Shown here: positions 48,900 to 60,485 of the stretch, in pieces
Layout: the number at the start of each line of letters is the position of its first letter
Numbering within the stretch: position 1 is the stretch's first letter
Assembly (NCBI GenBank): GCA_021399435.1
Contig: JAJTUP010000009.1
Coordinates: 620,001-684,000 of the forward strand
Direction: 5' to 3'
Length of the DNA: 64,000 nucleotides
DNA from: Diaporthe sp. PMI_573
Taxonomy: Eukaryota > Ascomycota > Sordariomycetes > Diaporthales > Diaporthaceae
The notes under the pieces: generated by a model
Database searches by the model: none
What the model saw: the letters and a program-made list of their open reading frames with translations, nothing else
What the model was told of the DNA's origin: nothing
Program-made: the position numbers and the translations under genes

Positions 48900-50950
48900 T
48901 CAGATGTCCCGAAAGAATCGTTCCTCTTCAGTGCCCAACGTCTCAGAGTGCTTCGCTATGTCTTCTGCTGTTAACTGGCCTCGCTCGGTGATGTAGACAT
49001 CGACGAGATCCGGGGGCACCCATTCGAAGAACACGTTGCAAACGTGCACTTCGGCTGCATTGTCGCTGCCCTCGTTGTGATGACGGGTGAATGCACGAGC
49101 CCCTGAGGGTAGTGTACCCACGGCATTCCTGATTCTCTCGCTGTTGAAGCCCGCCGTCCATGCGTGCATCAGCTGAGCGGGGTCATTGTTTTCCACAACA
49201 TGGGCGGCTGCAGCCCCTGGCGTTGCGACCTTTTCCGTCTCGCTTACGATGACTATCTTTGCTTTTGGCGAGACATGCTTAGCGCTGAGGATCGCAGGCA
49301 GCGAGCCCGTCTTGTTGCTGACTGCTCCGGTTTCCGCGATCCTATCCGCACCTATCAGGACAATGTCCACATCATCTGAAGCAAGGGCCGAAGATGCATC
49401 CGTGTACAGCGTGCACACAAGCTTCGGCTCCGGGCCTTCGTGAGGCTGCTCAGCCTGGCTGGGGGTCTTATGTGTCGGCGCTTGAGGAGAAGGTACTGCT
49501 TTGGAAAGCTCGCTGGCGAGAGAAACGCCCTCAAACAGAGGCCGTGACTCCAGAATGCGCAGGTCCAGTGATATGTCAGTATTCGCGACGACTTCGCGAA
49601 GCGCACCTGTTATTGTGGAGCTCTCGGACATGGTTAGCACTTTGACCGGCCGAGCCCACCCAGTCATGGACGTCATTTGGTCTTTCAAGAAACTGGTGAA
49701 GGCCATGGAAATCGCCCTGGCCGCGTCCTGCCTGGAAGCGATCACATGATCTAGCTCTTCGAGCGCAGCATCTCTCCACCCAGCCACCGGTTTGCCTTCA
49801 AGCTGTCGGAGCCTTCTCTCGATGGCACTGAGAGCAGACAGCAAGGCACTCAGAACAGCTGCGCCCATTGATTCACGGCCATTCTTCCAGATATGCCAGG
49901 AGGCAAATCGAACTCGAGTCCACCACTGTTCAGATGGCTGATTCGTGTCCATCTTGGCGATAATATCGCGCAATATCTCGAGAGCATTACCAGCGAGTTG
50001 GCGTGCCCCGCTCGAATAATCGGTCTTGAGCTTTTCAAGCCCGTCCGTGAGGACAGCACCGGCTTCGAGACCTAGATCCTTTTCGAACCTAAGTCTGCCG
50101 TTAGATGCCCACATTTTCTTACATATCCCGGTGAGCCTAGGGGTTGTTCCGGCGATCGGTGCAAGCTCTGCTTTCGAAGCCCTGCACGAGCCCATGGCCG
50201 TACGACTTCAGACGCAGAGTACTTGCCCGACTACCAGCAGTGCTCACGAGAACAATGTGGTGTGTGCATCTTGGGGGAGAGGGGGGAGAACGACTAACCA
50301 GACTCGACGCAAGCTCTCAGCCAAGCGTGGCACCGCCCCGAAGATCTCGGAATCCTCAACCTCGAAAGGGTCATACCACGCCCAAGTCTCATGCTCCCAG
50401 TCCAGCCGAATGGCATCCTCGCCCTTTCCACCTTCGCTTGCCTCCTTCAGCCGGAAGGCAAACGGATAGATGGTCCACTCTCTGCCGATAGATTCGTCAG
50501 GCAGGACATAGCTCTTGCCCTGGCGCATAAGCTCAAGGGAAGACTGCGTCAACGTGGTCTCTTCATGAATCTCTCTCCAGGCTGCCGCCTGAGGCGAAGG
50601 ATCTTCAGGGTCGATACTGCCAGATACCACTGCCCAGCGATGCCTAGGCGACTTGTAAGCCACTTGCCGGTCGCGCAGGTCATGGCGCCGAGATTCTACG
50701 GAGCCATGTTGTGAGGGCGAGGAGTCGCAGGAGGTGACAGGATTAAGAGTCCGTAGCTTGTGCGCAAATGTGGAGCACATGCAGGCACACCGGCACACAC
50801 TTACTGATATGTTCGTACCTGACCACTCCGCTTGAACAAGGCGACCTTGGCCTTACGCTCGCCATTCTCGTCGACAAACTTGTAGAGAAAAGAGGACACA
50901 ACCGACCGCTTCTGCAAAGCCAGCTTGCCGCCATCACCAACCGAGGCCAT
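48900..50950 (-). CDS. NUDIX hydrolase / eIF2B-alpha-like fusion protein (3 exons)
   Basis: Predicted 559-aa two-domain protein. Exons: 50950-50805, 50643-50299, 50088-48900. Introns are 161 and 210 nt, both phase 2. Exon 1 to 2 restores VRTYQHRWAVVSGS and exon 2 to 3 restores ESLRRVWFEKDLG. The N-terminal domain (about 10-160) is NUDIX-like, with a box beginning GSIDPED at residue 57 and REIHEE at 72-77. Compared with the canonical GX5EX7REUXEEXGU it is one residue long and has Thr where Gly is usual. The C-terminal domain (about 165-559) is eIF2B-alpha/beta/delta-like (IF-2B family), with VDIVLIGADRI, GAVSNKTGSLP and AKIVIVSETEK. Family members of that fold include sugar-phosphate isomerases such as ribose-1,5-bisphosphate and methylthioribose-1-phosphate isomerases. 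A role linking nucleotide-derivative hydrolysis to sugar-phosphate isomerisation is inference. An in-frame ATG at 51094 would add an Arg-rich, mitochondrial-presequence-like extension. Confidence 0.85.
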
Positions 50951-51737
50951 TGTGGAACCACGGCGAGCACCCACCAAGGAACGGGGTGTTTTGTGAGGCG
51001 AGGCTTGGATCCGTCGAGCAGGGCCGGTGCAGGAGAGTCTGCAGGGAAGCTGTGTGCGGGAGATGGTGCAGAGGGGTGGTGGGTGGAGCGTCATGATCTA
51101 TGTACAGATATCAATTGCTTATTGATGCAACGACCATGGCTACTTCGAGATGCCAATACCAGGGACAAAATGGCCGGGTGTCCCAGGGTGAGAAATCAGA
51201 TCCGAGCCCAGGTCAAGTTGCCCGGATTGGATTACGGTATTTGTTTTTGGGCGTTGATGTGACCGAGAAGCGGCTGGATGATGTTTGGGACGGGGCGGGC
51301 AAGACAGATGCCGATGAGATGGGGAAGACTCCGAAGGTCCTTTGGCTGAGGGATGCCAGCTGCCCGAATCCTCGCCACAGCTGTGGGCAGCTGTTGATGA
51401 CTTCCCGTGCCGTCCCAGCCCCACCCCTCCACCCCTCCACCCCTCACGGCCACCCTAGTCGTTGGGCGATTGGGCCTGGGGGCATTGAAAGCGAGCATTT
51501 CAAGCAAATGTTCCCGCCTTTGTCACGTGGAAGCCTGACCTCAATGGCCCCGCGCTCGCAGGTCTGCAGGTCAACCAGTCGACGCCTGCGCCAAAGGAAT
51601 CCAGGCAACCGTATAAGCACGTATCTTATAATCCAGACTTGACCGTCCCAGGGGCCAGATACTTGAATATCAGTGTTCAGACCCCGCTCAATATCACCGA
51701 TCTACACTGTGGTCAGGTGTCTTCCCGTACTGACGCC
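50951..51737. promoter_or_regulatory. Shared divergent promoter region
   Basis: Spacer between the NUDIX fusion gene (minus) and the amidase-type gene (plus). No strong motif is recognised. The plus ORF 51100-51642 runs through without a domain and is probably chance. Confidence 0.4.
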
Positions 51738-53769
51738 ATGCCAGTCACCAGAGAAGAGCTCCCGCTTCAATGCTCTGCCCATGAGTACCATGCTCTTATG
51801 CACCAGGGCGTCGGGCGCAGTGAAGACCTTGTGAACCGTTTTCTAGATCAGATTGAGCAGCATAATAACCTTGGGCTGATGCTCAACGCTGTGCTGTCCG
51901 TATGTCCCCGCGACGTGGCCATCTCTCAGGCCAAGGCGCTCGACGGGGAGCGTAGGCAGGGAAAGCCGAGGGGAGAGCTGCATGGGATTCCGATTACAGT
52001 CAAGGTAGGAGAAGCAGCTGGAAGAGCACCCAATCTGGTGAGGGTCGCTGAGATAAACCAGGACTGCATTGTTACGGGACCTTCCTTGGGGATGGTGTCT
52101 TCGGCAGGCTCGAGTGCAATCGCATCTCTTCAAGCTACACGGAACGCAACTCTAGTAGACAGGCTTCTTGATGCAGGAATGATCCTTCTCGGAAAAGGCA
52201 ATCTTACCGAATTTTGTGGTCTCAAGTCAGTTCAGTCTCCTCGGCCTGTCAATCGGTACACAGACTAACCCTCTCGCCCACCCAGGTCTGAAAATACCCC
52301 GACGGGATGGAGCGCACGTGGAAGGCAGACATTGTCAGCATACAGACGGGATGACTTTCTTGAGCAAGACCAGCCGTGGTGCGGAGCCTCGTCTTCCGAG
52401 CCCGCAGTCTCCATCACAGCAGGCTTTGCACCCCTAGGCATCGGCACCGAGACAGGAGGCTCGAATGTCTTCCCTGCGAGCCTCGGTGGGCTCTACGGCT
52501 TGACACTGCCACACGACTCCGTGCCGATCGACGGAGTTCACAGGATCAGCGAAACATTTGACCGAATCGGGCTGATGGCCCGAGACCCACGAGATCTTGC
52601 CTCACTGGTCAAGGCATTGGTCAGGCCAGATGAGCACCTTACAGAGCCTCTTGAATATAATGCTGCACCATCGGAGAGCCTCTGGGGTGCACTGTCCATT
52701 GGTGTTCTTGACAGTGAATGGGGGACCGACCCGAGCTCCAAGGGGAAATGGGGCTCGGTGCAGGCGGTAAGTCTGGGATTCTGGAGCTTCATGCCTTGGA
52801 TACTTGCCTACTTACAGCCCGCTCTCTATCTAGAAAGACAAAATAAGACTTTGTCGTGCAACATATGGAGGATCTGGGTGCTCGAGTGGCCTTCCCACTC
52901 GAAGATGTACCCGATCCAGACGACCTGAAGCATGAGGGAGAGACTCTCCACAGTATTGCCTGTCTGTGAAATCTCACCCAAGGCTTTTGTTCGGCTGCAT
53001 GTCGAGACTAATCACACATCAGACCATGAATTCCCTAAAGTACTCAAGGACTTCATCTCGAACAATTTCGAACCAGATGCAAAATTAACCAACCTAGCTG
53101 ACTGTAAGTAAGGCAGTAGTTATTTGTGTTACACATTCTATGCTGGCCCATATGAACGCCTACATCATCGGGATGATCTCGGCCTGGGCCCCTTGGCCTT
53201 CGGTTCACCTGCAGTACTGCAGCGAGGCATCCCGTCTTCCAAGGTTCTCTTCACCCTTTGTAAATGCATGGTTATTGGCACCAGAAGGTTCTGACAGCTT
53301 TGGTTGAAGTGATCGCTTGGAATGAAGAGAACGCTGCCCAAGCCCTACCCAAACGTGAGTTCTGATCTCTGCGAGCTCGTGGTTTCTGCCCTGACTGTTT
53401 TTTATTCCAGAATTCGACACCCAGACAGAGCCCATCAAATGCCGTGATGGTACCATGACGATTGAAAAGCACGACATGGCTGTGTCAGCCTTACGGCAGC
53501 TCGCCCGAAACAGGAGTATGGCAAAGTACATGCACGAACACGGCCTTGATGTCGTGCTCTCCTCGTCAGATGCAACACTGATATCCTTTTCAGCTTGTGC
53601 AGGCTGGCCTGTGGCAACCGTCCCGGTGGGGAACTTGACCAAGAACGACCAGCCTTGGGGAATGTTTGCCTTGGCATGCGATGGGAGTGTCGACACGTTG
53701 TTAATGTTCATGAGGGCCTTTCACGGATCTTTCAATGGTGTAAAAGCTCCGGAAACACCCTTTGAGTAA
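51738..53769 (+). pseudogene. Amidase-signature family gene, apparently frameshift-disrupted
   Basis: Encodes most of an amidase-signature (Ser-cisSer-Lys) hydrolase. Exons readable with confidence: 51738-52004, 52062-52225, 52286-52766. Introns are 57 and 60 nt, the second with a GACTAACC branch point. Landmarks: LHGIPITVK with the catalytic Lys; CGASSSEPAV where the family usually has a GSSSG-like loop; PLGIGTETGGSN with the nucleophile region. After a GTAAGT donor at 52767 the frame breaks twice. KDKIRL must shift by one base to continue as VVQHMEDLGARVAF, and HSIAC must shift again to continue as CEISPKAFVRLHVET. A further unresolved 180-nt segment precedes KVLTALVEVIAWNEENA. The last exon ends AGWPVATVPVGNLT...PETPFE at 53769. 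So the gene is either a recent pseudogene or carries sequence errors. Confidence 0.7.
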
Positions 53770-54271
53770 TTTTATACACAAATCGCAATCTTGAAACGTT
53801 GGGTGCAGCGACTATCTGCAAGCAAGACAGTTTACCTCCGTTTCTTTTAGCAAGGTTATCAAGCTGCCTGAGCTTTAATTCACGATAGTGGATTCCTTTT
53901 AACTATTAAGGTTCAACTCGAGTTTTCATCAAACTCATGAGGGCCATTTCATCAGGCACAAATAAATCAGAAGTAGTGAGGTTGCACAAAATCTCAGAGA
54001 TGACTGCAGGAAAACTTGTTCTAGTTGCACCCTAGTGGCCCCTCCCGGCCTGAGTGATGGATGATGATCAGACCCACCGCTGTCCTCGGGCAGTCTAGCA
54101 CATGCACCATTGTTTCTCACGTCAGAATGACCACAGTAGGCATTCATACTACATAGAAGGCGGATCCAGCGGAGCTGCATTGGAAACCTTTGAGTAAGCA
54201 TATCATCGGTGGGCCGCACCGCTAATGCGCCAAATCAAACAATGTGCCTTCAGAGGTGTGAGTGGTAATTC

Positions 54272-54295
54272 TTTTTTTTTTTTTTTTTTTTTTTT
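54272..54295. repeat. T24 homopolymer
   Basis: Twenty-four consecutive T. There is no adjacent gene end that would explain it as a poly-A relic. Confidence 0.85.
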
Positions 54296-54611
54296 CAAAC
54301 CGGCTCATGGCTTCATGATCTAGCAGAACCGGGCTTGTCCAACTATCATGCTACCTAGTACTTGTCATCCGAACAGTGACATGAGCAACTTGATATGTGG
54401 TAGTACTACAATGAGACCACTCGGTCCCCCACCCCTCTTGACCAAGGGCGTCGTCTCTTTTCATGTTATATCACATACGTTATTCAATGATCACATTTTG
54501 GGTTTTGGTTGTTGTTTGTGCAAGAAAACAAGTTTTGAATTTTGAAAACGTAATTGAGGAGCACCTGTGACTTGCCTATGTCTCATCTGTTAATCGAATT
54601 GGGGGCGGGGG

Positions 54612-54890
54612 GTGCTACAGGAGGCTTTCCTATAGCAGATTATCCTACAGCAGGTCATTCTATAGGTCATTCCATAAGAGGCACACCCGCCTTTGGTATA
54701 ACCTCTCGTGAAATACCCTTCCATGCGACAACCTCTTATAGAATACCAATCTGTAAGATACCTTCTTATCGGATGATCCTCTACAGTAGGAGAGTATTCC
54801 ACAAGAGATTGTCCTATAGGAGGTTTTGCTATTAAAAGATATCTTATAGGAGGTCATTCCACAGGGAGATTATTCCGTTAGAGGGTGGGC
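54612..54890. repeat. Degenerate 15-bp minisatellite, both orientations
   Basis: About 280 bp made of related units, such as ACCTCTTATAGAATACC and its complement-like form CCTATAGGAGGT. The period is mostly 15 bp, which shows as five-residue periodicity when translated (IRGCR/MEGYF/TRGYT on the minus strand). The same unit family occurs at 44245-44310. Confidence 0.6.
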
Positions 54891-57521
54891 AGTGAGCACT
54901 GCCCAGTTGGTTCACTACAGCTGTCCATAGATGCTGTAACTCCGTAGCGCACACTCGAGTCAAGCTCGTATATACATATATATATATATGTATGTATGTA
55001 TCGAGTTGAAGAGAGGGCTTCACGGGATCAGCAGCACGTGAATTTCACTTGTCAGAGCGATGCTGCGGAGTGTGCGATTGCCCTTTTGTCTCACCGCTGG
55101 TGCAAACCTCAGCGTACCGATCGTCTGAAAGCCAAGTCTAAATGGAACTTGCCAAGGAAATCGAACAAGGCACTTCATGGACAGTTGTGGAGATGAGGGC
55201 TGCAACGTTTGCGGATGTAATTCGTGACCGACTCGCGGTTACGCGCTTGTTTCATTCTGGATGGATAATTCCAGGTACGATCATGCTGGGCGAAGTGCTT
55301 GCAGCCTTGACGAGTTTGCATTTATCACGCGATGTAGTCGCCCGGGGTAGCCCGCATATGGGAGCTATTTGGCCCAGAACGGGCGCGGAAATCGCGGTGC
55401 GAATCTTTTTCCGTAGGAGTTAGAGTAACACACTTAGAGCGGAGTTTGGGCTGGCACGGTCTTCAGTGAAGGCTCGAGTCTGCCTAGAGCGTCGTCGATG
55501 CTTGTCAGGCTGCTTCCTTTTTCCTTGGAATATTCCGGTTGTGCTTGATATGTCTTTTTCTTTCTCCTTCTTTTTTTTCTTCTTCTTTTTTCTTGCGCCT
55601 CAATTTGCCATGAACGTGGCGCGACTCATATTGGAAGGTGCTGGTGTTTCTCGCGGCGGTAATCACGGAATATTACAGTCGCACAACACGCCTCTTTCTG
55701 AGATGCTTCAGAGAGCCAATAAACAACCAAGAACGACCTATTTAGTAGTAAATACAAAAACATGGCATGGAGCGATTTGATTTGTTGCAAATCCCTTCAG
55801 ATCAGGCGGCACCGCGAGGCCGTAAAGAAACTTCCGTGAGAAGCAACACGGAGGATCGCCCACCTGCCAAAGTGGAGGTCTCCCGGAATTGGCCGACAAC
55901 GGAAACTAGTCTCAGTGAGGATCAAAGTGAGAGGTCTGCTCGGACAGGGCTGTCGGAGATCGAGACTCGGTCGGGCAGAGGGGAAAGAAAACCAGTATTG
56001 CATGACCCGGCATTTGTCGAGCCGATCTAAATTCAGCCCAGTGAGTCCGGCTCGCCCAGGGACCAGGGCTATATGGCTCTTAGCAACAACAACTGGACAT
56101 TTAATATTCGTCTTAGGTAACGGAGTCCCCACCGCGATGATCCACCATCATGCTTGCATCGACCGATGGCGAGCGTGCTTGGCGTGGTGGTTTCCCCAGG
56201 GAAAAGTTATTTGCAGGGAGCACAGTCAGCAGCGGCGAGAAGTACGCTCCGTCGTCCGGAGGGAGGCGTGGGAGTTCAAGTCATCTTGAGGGTGCTATGA
56301 ATCCACCGACTCCCGCCCGTGACCAGTGACGTGAGCTGTCCGTTTGTAGCCTCGGACATTATACGATGCTGCCCGACGATGGCACTCTGCACGGGGTTCT
56401 AGATTAGGCAGCTCGCGCGGCGGTGGAAATGACGCAAACAGGCCACTACCCCACGAGAAAGGATGAATCGGCTCATCGACTTGGCCTATAGCATAAAGAC
56501 GGCAAGGAGCGAACAAGGGGATTAGTGACTTGACGAGGTGCACAATGGGGTAAGTGGCTGACGCCCTTGCGCGTGGTCGATGCAGGTCGATTGTCTGGCC
56601 CGTTAGCAGAGCCACGTCGGCCCCTGGGGTAAGACGCAGAGTTTATTTTAGCCGCAAAGATTTGCAGGAGATGTTTTTCACTGTATCCAGAGCCTCGGAA
56701 AGCAGGTGTCGGTGTTCAAGCCGATCTGTGAACACACTGGGTGCCCGAAAGGTACCCCATGTCGTGATTGTACCCAGCGTTGTGGAAGCCCCATGCCGGA
56801 GACCTACTGTATTGATTGGTCTGGTCTACACCAGGCGGGAACGAAAGGATCAGCACTGGAGAGGGTTCTGTCCCAGGTTAGTGGTGTTGAAGATCATGGA
56901 ACTATGTGACCGTCCTGCATCGGCCAGCCAAAGAATGGCACTAGAATGAGTCTGAGTGCGACCCTAATGAGTCGAGCCTTTGGGTGCGAACAGATGTTGT
57001 AGATCTCCGCAAGGGTTGAACAGACGACTTGTAACGTAATCGATGCGATCCGCGGACATCAATGGCAGACAGCTGCGAGGCGCCACGAACACGAGGAGAC
57101 CACCCTGAGGCGGAGACTGCACTCCTGACTCGTCTGATGCATTGTGCGATGGAATCAATGGACGGAACCCGTCGGGTTGTGGCATGTGTACCCGAGCCTA
57201 GCACGAAAAATTGATGGCAGCCGCGCACCTAGCAGTCAGGGGATGGGAAAAAATTTGCTGGCGCGGTGGTTACCGACTTCGCAGTGTTGTTTCAGTCCAA
57301 GCGGAGGAGGGAGTAAAAATACAGGCGGAGCAGCCAAACAAAGGAGGCATGCAGAGTGAGGACTGGGGGATGGAAGAGGGGCAGGAAAATGTGTGGGACT
57401 GGTCGGCGATGGAAGACATGGACCCAAGCTTGGTGATGCAGTATACCGGCCCTGTCCTGGCACGACCTGGCCCTGTCCGTGATCCCACGCCTGCCAAGAT
57501 CTATCCTGGGGCGATGTGATC

Positions 57522-57530
57522 TTATCAGAT
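57522..57530 (-). promoter_or_regulatory. SreA/GATA siderophore-regulator site (distal)
   Basis: TTATCAGAT is the reverse complement of ATCTGATAA, an exact match to the ATCWGATAA element bound by SreA/Urbs1-type iron-responsive GATA factors. It lies about 1.2 kb upstream of the sidA start, embedded in a 14-nt sequence identical to that around the proximal site. Confidence 0.65.
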
Positions 57531-57999
57531 CATCTCGGGCCAATGAGCGGCGCCTGGCGTCCGTCCGTGGCCGAGGTACGAAGGGTCCGCTCCCGCGCCC
57601 TTGTGGGTTTTGTGGGCCCTCGTGGTGAAAGATCTGACAAGCTCTCAGTCATAGCTTCGGTGCTGCCCAATGACGTGGGCTGAGCAGGATCCCAAGGACC
57701 CGCATTGCATGGTGCCGACGACGACTTGGTGCGTCATTATTGACAGCAGGAGATCCTGGCCCCGGCCGAGCAGGAACTTTGACTGACTGCTGCACTACGA
57801 CGTTGCCGAACTGGGCTGGTGGTCCTGGGGGGGAGTGGTCAGTTGACGCCGACGCGGTGGTTTGGGAGGAGCTGTGGTGTGGGCGGGGATCATGCTGCTG
57901 TTTCGCATTTTTGTTGCTGCGAGTGCAAATTTGGCCGACGGATGGGGTGAGGCAAGGTGTGGTCTGGCGTGGGACCCACAATTAAGTAGCTGATTGATC

Positions 58000-58008
58000 T
58001 TATCAGAT
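58000..58008 (-). promoter_or_regulatory. SreA/GATA siderophore-regulator site (proximal)
   Basis: A second exact ATCWGATAA match (as TTATCAGAT), about 740 bp upstream of the sidA ATG, followed by a further GATAA core at 58013-58017. Iron-replete repression of sidA by the GATA factor is the expected consequence. Confidence 0.7.
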
Positions 58009-58740
58009 CCAGAGATAATCACCGATGTCGCCCGAAACGGAGACGTTACTGTGGTGCAGCCCCACAACTGCAGCACCGCCGTCTCTTGTCGCCACCAAAG
58101 CTGGCAAGACGTGCCGAAACTGGCCCAACCCCCCAAGCCCGTTGTAGGCAGTCGATGGGCGGTAAAGTTTCGCTAGCGGCCTCTGGCTGGGTCCTCCCGG
58201 GTCGGCCAGTGGATGACGATGCGCACTCTTGAATTTTTGCTCCGCAGATCACACCTCGAGGGTGATGGGGACCCTGCCTGGGTGAACCGGTTGCTCCAGG
58301 ACGTGAGCCTTGTCACTTGCACCATACCAGGGGCTCAGCACCTGAGGGCGGGCTCGATGGCAGCGCGCCTAACCCCCCAAGCCGCCAGTCGAGTGGTGCC
58401 ATCATAGGCCATGTTGATGGTACGACAGCCGTCCCCAGTTTGCTTGCACCTCAGGTTGGCAAGTCCTGTATTGGTACTTAACCACCGTCCTTCCTCCCCT
58501 ACATCTTAGCACGAGGTTCTTGATACCTTGCAACGTTTCCTCCTTCTCCTTTTGATACCCCATCTTGCGATACCCATTGCATCCTCACAGACAGATCTCC
58601 TTCTCCTGTGGCACTGTGGCAACTCTTTAGCTACTCGCAAAGATCCGGACACACCACCTCCCCGCTGAGCCCAATCCCTGCCGTGCTGCTCAGCACCATC
58701 ACATCGACAACCGTCGACAACGAAAAAAAAGAAAAGAAAA

Positions 58741-60485
58741 ATGGCACCGCACAGTGAATTCGATGGCCATGAGACCAACGGTAACGGCCTCTCTAACGGC
58801 ACCAACGGCCACGCCCAAGTTGCACCTCAGGAGCCAGCGCCAGCGCCAGCGGCGCACAACCCTTACCGGAACAGGTCTGCCCATCTCCAGGCGGCTGATC
58901 TCGAGTCGGTTCACGATCTCCTCTGCGTTGGCTTCGGCCCAGCAAGCCTGGCTATCGCAGTTGCCCTCCACGACTCCCTCGAGGCTGGCACTCTGAAGCA
59001 GGCCCCGAATGTCCTCTTCCTGGAGAAGCAGCCCAGGTTTGCCTGGCACGCCGGCATGCTGCTCCCTGGCGCCAAGATGCAGATCTCCTTCCTCAAGGAT
59101 ATGGCGTCCTTGCGCGACCCAAGGTCTCAGTTCACCTTCCTCAACTATGTCCACAGCCAGGACCGGCTGCTTGACTTCATCAACCTGGACACTTTCCTGC
59201 CCGCCAGGACAGAGTACGAGGACTACCTGCGGTGGTGTGCGAGCCACTTTGACGACGTTGTCAGATACAACAGCGAGGTTGTATCTGTGTCACCTGACGA
59301 GAACTCGAATGGCGTCAAGACCTTCACAGTGGTCGAGCGTAACGCTAAGACGGGTGCCCTCAGCTCGCACCGCGCTCGCAACGTCATCCTCGCCGTTGGT
59401 GGACAGGCTTCGATCCCCAAGCCTCTGCCAGCTAAGAGCCCACGGGTCATCCACTCGTCCCAGTATGCCTACACGGTGCCCAAGCTCCTGACTGACCGCA
59501 ACGCACCAGTCAGGGTCGCCGTGCTTGGCGGTGGGCAGAGCGCGGCAGAGATTTTCAACAACGTGACCAACATGTACCCCAACTCCAAGACTTACATGAT
59601 TATGAAGTCCGAGTTCATCAAGCCGAGCGATGACTCTCCATTGTGAGTGCCTGCATGACCCGGGTCGGACGTGCACGAGAACGCAAGGGCCGTGACTAAC
59701 AATCGCATACAGTGTGAACTGCATTTTCAACCCTGACTGGGTCGACAGGCTGTACCCCAAGCCCTCTGAGTACAGGCAGAGCCTGATCAAGGAGGCGAAG
59801 GCCACCAACTATGGTGTTGTCCGGCTCAACCTGATCGAGACACTGTTTGAGATGATGTACGACCAGAAGAGAACGATCGGTCACGACGAGACGAAGTGGC
59901 CCCACCGCATCATGGGCGGGAGGCAGATCGTGGCAGCCGACGAGCAGGGCGACAAGCTGCGCCTCAGCGTGCGCCAGGCATCAACGTCTGGAGACGTTGC
60001 CCTCGAGGCGGACGGCCTTGTCGAGATCCAGGGAAGCCCGCTGAACTCTGGCGAGGAGATCCTGGATGTCGACCTCGTCATCGCCGCAACGGGTTACCAG
60101 CGCAAGGCGCACGTCGACATGCTCAAGGACGCCTGGAAGATGCTGCCGTCGCTCCAGGACGGTGTGGCCAGCGTTAAGCCTCGGTCTGACCAGTGGTCTG
60201 TCCAGACTGACGATGGTGAGAGGCGGGTGATGGAAGTCTCGCGTGACTACAAGGTCAAGTTTGCGGATGGCACGGTCGCTTCAGACTCCGGAATCTGGCT
60301 ACAAGGTTGCTGTGAGGGTACCCACGGCGTAAGTTCCCCTGACCCCCTCCTTTCTACAGGGCCAATGGCCGCCTAGTAAACAGCGGACGCTGACCGTCAA
60401 CCTACAGCTGAGTGACACTCTCTTGTCCATTCTTTCCGTAAGATCTGGTGAGATTGTGGATGCGATCTTTGGCAAGTCTGGATAA
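58741..60485 (+). CDS. sidA: L-ornithine N5-monooxygenase (3 exons)
   Basis: Flavin-dependent enzyme that hydroxylates L-ornithine at N5 with NADPH and O2, the first committed step of hydroxamate siderophores. Exons: 58741-59642, 59713-60328, 60408-60485, giving 531 aa, normal for the family. Introns are 70 and 79 nt with agreeing phases. The FAD-binding motif GFGPASL is at residues 64-70. Next come FAWHAGM and MQISFLKD, the substrate/FAD region conserved in the family. The NADPH-binding GGGQSAAE is at 263-270, and the family's ATGYQR motif lies in exon 2. Exon 3 supplies the conserved [16 protein letters not shown] end. The Asn/Gly-rich first 45 residues are poorly conserved. The ATG is preceded by an A-rich leader (AAAAAAAAGAAAAGAAAA), good for fungal initiation. 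The NRPS downstream on the same strand and the two GATA-type sites upstream fix the pathway. Confidence 0.95.

Larger units (their letters stand above)
53770..57517. other. Intergenic DNA with homopolymers and minisatellite
   Basis: No supported gene. Contains a T24 run at 54272-54295, the 15-bp repeat cluster at 54612-54890, an AT/TATG microsatellite at about 54970-55000 and a pyrimidine tract near 55555-55595. Small ORFs lack domains. Confidence 0.5.
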
